A stretch of DNA of 6,557 nt from contig NZ_LSJA01000226.1 in the NCBI RefSeq assembly GCF_001556515.1, positions 1 to 6,557 on the forward strand. The letters run 5' to 3'. The DNA is from Caulobacter sp. CCH9-E1. GTDB taxonomy: Bacteria; Pseudomonadota; Alphaproteobacteria; Caulobacterales; Caulobacteraceae. The notes under the pieces were generated by a model, which did no database searches, had not been told where the DNA came from, and worked only from the letters and a program-made list of their open reading frames with translations. Numbering within the stretch: position 1 is the stretch's first letter; every line of letters begins with the position of its first letter. The position numbers and the translations under genes are program-made. Shown one piece after another: positions 5,706 through 6,557 of the stretch.

Positions 5706-5786
5706 TCAGTCGATGCGGCCGAACTCGGACAGGTTCAGCGTGCAGACGATGCCCAGGAAGATGGCGATGACGAGGATCGCGAGCAT
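5706..5786 (-). CDS. 26-residue membrane micro-protein leading the pterin operon
   Basis: The short ORF runs from ATG (5784-5786) to TGA (5706-5708). The first 17 residues are almost all hydrophobic (starting MLAILVIAIFLGIV), enough for one membrane helix, followed by a polar tail NLSEFGRID. GGAG stands 7 nt before the ATG, the best ribosome site in this operon. The ORF lies downstream of a good Caulobacter-type promoter and 8 nt upstream of the reductase gene, which lacks its own site. It may be a functional small membrane protein, a coupling device for the reductase, or both. No known family can be named with confidence. A chance ORF is possible at this length, but the combination of signals argues against it. 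Confidence 0.65.
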   Translation of the reverse strand: MLAILVIAIFLGIVCTLNLSEFGRID

Positions 5787-5819
5787 GGCGCGGCTCCGAA
5801 AGAGAGGGTTGTGGCTTCG

Positions 5820-5848
5820 GCTTTAGCGGGCGAGCCCCCCGACCGCAA
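5820..5848 (-). promoter_or_regulatory. Caulobacter-type housekeeping promoter of the pterin/folB operon
   Basis: On the minus strand TTGCGGT (5842-5848), a 14-nt gap and GCTAAAGC (5820-5827) fit the Caulobacter sigma-73 consensus TTGACGS-N10-14-GCTANAWC. The -10 matches at all but one defined position and the -35 at four of seven. The start of transcription would lie about 25 nt before the micro-ORF. Confidence 0.55.
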
Positions 5849-5876
5849 GCGCGGGAGATCGCGTAGCCTTATAAGC

Positions 5877-5990
5877 GTGTCACCCCGGCCGTAGCGCGAA
5901 GCGCGGAGAGCCGGGGCCCAGGGGCGGCGCGCGCTGCGCTCCTTCACCCCTGGGTCCCGGATAGCCTCTGCGAGGCTTCCGGGATGACAC
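5877..5990. repeat. Cloverleaf-forming palindromic intergenic repeat (REP/MITE-like)
   Basis: The ends GTGTCACCCCGG (5877-5888) and CCGGGATGACAC (5979-5990) are inverted repeats with one mismatch. Inside are three further stems. The left arm pairs CCGGC (5885-5889) with 5910-5914 and has GCGC-gaa-GCGC at its tip. The central arm pairs 5913-5924 with 5947-5958 over 12 bp with one wobble. The right arm pairs CCCGG (5956-5960) with 5979-5983 and AGCCTC (5963-5968) with 5972-5977. A few bases at the junctions are shared. I recall dispersed repeats starting GTGTCATCCCGG and containing a CCCAGGGG / CCCCTGGG arm in Caulobacterales and Sphingomonadales. No ORF lies inside, and I see no clear target duplication. 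Confidence 0.8.
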
Positions 5991-6018
5991 TAGATTGGGG
6001 CGGGCCTTACAACACCCC

Positions 6019-6489
6019 ATGCTCTGGCGCCGCCGCATCGAACCGTTCACCCGCCCCCTGGTCTACGCCTTCTTCCGCTTCAAGCGGGGGCTGACCCTGG
6101 GCGTACGGGCGGTGGTCACCGACGAGGAGGGCCGCGTGCTGCTGCTGCAGCACACCTATGTCCACGGCTGGTACCTGCCCGGCGGCGGGGTCGAGCGCGG
6201 CGAGACGGCCGAGCTGGCCGTGGTCCGCGAGCTCCAGGAGGAGGCCGGGGTGCGCGCGCTCAGCCGTCCGCGCCTCGTCTCGGCCCACAGCAACGAGATC
6301 CTGCACCCCGGCGACCACGTGCTGGTCTATCGCATCGAGGCCTGGGAAACTTGCGCCTCGAACGCGGCCGGCGAGATCCACGCGGTCGGCTGGTTCGACC
6401 CCCACGACCTGCCCGATGAGACCACCCGCGCCACCCGCCGGCGCATCGCCGAGGCGCTGCATGGGGAAGAGCCGGACGCGATGTGGTGA
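6019..6489 (+). CDS. NUDIX hydrolase
   Basis: NUDIX enzymes cleave nucleoside diphosphates linked to another moiety, using divalent metal. This protein has 156 residues from the ATG at 6019. The Nudix box G-x5-E-x7-REUxEExGU is complete: G56, E62 and RELQEEAGV (70-78), with metal-binding E71, E74 and E75. It is preceded by WYLPGGGVERGE (51-62). The N-terminus (MLWRRRIEPFTRPLVYAFF) is basic then hydrophobic, a form I associate with NUDIX proteins of this bacterial group, and may touch the membrane. The substrate cannot be read from the box. A TTG at 5995 in the same frame would add eight residues, but the family-like start is the ATG. No good ribosome site or promoter is seen, and the repeat ends only 28 nt upstream. 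Confidence 0.93.
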   Translation: MLWRRRIEPFTRPLVYAFFRFKRGLTLGVRAVVTDEEGRVLLLQHTYVHGWYLPGGGVERGETAELAVVRELQEEAGVRALSRPRLVSAHSNEILHPGDHVLVYRIEAWETCASNAAGEIHAVGWFDPHDLPDETTRATRRRIAEALHGEEPDAMW

Positions 6490-6504
6490 GGCGCGCGTGA
6501 ATCC

Positions 6505-6521
6505 CTCTCTCTTTGAGAGAG
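6505..6521 (+). terminator. Hairpin after the NUDIX gene
   Basis: CTCTCTC (6505-6511) and GAGAGAG (6515-6521) form a perfect 7-bp stem with a TTT loop, 15 nt after the stop codon. No T tract follows, so simple intrinsic termination is doubtful. Confidence 0.4.
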
Positions 6522-6532
6522 CGACTGTCTGG

Positions 6533-6551
6533 ATGGTCAAGCGTTGGCCAT
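6533..6551. other. Second hairpin near the right edge
   Basis: ATGGTCAA (6533-6540) pairs with TTGGCCAT (6544-6551) over 8 bp with one wobble and a GCG loop. Together with the hairpin 11 nt before it, this may be a tandem transcript end or the border of a feature cut off by the window. Confidence 0.35.
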
Positions 6552-6557
6552 TGCGTT

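Noticed and set aside
3994..5826. Plus-strand open frame of 610 codons
   Set aside because: It runs antisense across the membrane protein, folB and the reductase, and its composition is Gly/Asp/Gln/Arg-rich with no domain. It is a mirror of GC-rich codon use.
5931..5946. Loop of the central arm of the repeat as a coding or binding segment
   Set aside because: It is just the 22-nt GC-rich loop of the palindrome with no further structure that I can support.
5995..6018. Upstream TTG start for the NUDIX protein
   Set aside because: It would add eight residues without family similarity, begins only 5 nt after the repeat and has no ribosome site; the ATG at 6019 begins the family-like MLWRRR.
1..6557. 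CRISPR array, tRNA, rRNA, transposase, integrase, phage or toxin-antitoxin genes
   Set aside because: No regularly spaced repeats, no tRNA-like TTCRA arms, and none of the real proteins belongs to such families.

Overview
The window reads as ordinary chromosome of an alphaproteobacterium of the Caulobacter type. The DNA is very GC-rich, start codons are mixed (ATG, GTG, TTG), AhpC and AhpF look like the forms I associate with Caulobacter, one promoter fits the Caulobacter housekeeping consensus (TTGACGS, 10-14 nt, GCTANAWC), and there is an intergenic palindromic repeat of a kind I recall from Caulobacterales and Sphingomonadales. The genus is an inference. I see no phage, insertion sequence, CRISPR array, tRNA or rRNA.

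Left part (1-2046), minus strand: a peroxide-defence operon. ahpC (peroxiredoxin) comes first, then ahpF (its NADH-dependent flavoprotein reductase), which runs off the left edge. Two strong hairpins fill the 128-nt gap between them and could lower ahpF expression relative to ahpC. Upstream of ahpC is a 37-bp site with the exact four-tetrad geometry of an OxyR box, abutting a plausible -35 element. A gene-poor stretch of about 317 nt (2047-2363) follows and holds one notable stem-loop.

Middle (2364-3970): two adjacent, paralogous small membrane proteins of the DUF4870/Tic20-like type are encoded on the minus strand with a 2-nt gap. Divergent from them is a secreted single-domain fasciclin (FAS1) protein on the plus strand. 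The divergent spacer contains two inverted-repeat structures. The FAS1 gene ends in a textbook intrinsic terminator preceded by a second hairpin.

Right-centre (3967-5848), minus strand: a folate/pterin operon. In transcription order it has a Caulobacter-type promoter, an easily missed 26-residue membrane micro-ORF, a short-chain dehydrogenase with the Asp-Tyr-Lys catalytic set of pteridine reductases (PTR1/FolM-like), dihydroneopterin aldolase (folB, TTG start) and an uncharacterised two-helix membrane protein. Spacers are 6 to 15 nt, so the block is probably one transcript.

Right end (5877-6557): a 114-bp cloverleaf-like palindromic repeat, a NUDIX hydrolase on the plus strand, and two small hairpins downstream. 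I found no clearly new multi-gene system. The observations most worth checking are the micro-ORF in the pterin operon, the OxyR-like box, the ahpC-ahpF intercistronic hairpins and the cloverleaf repeat.
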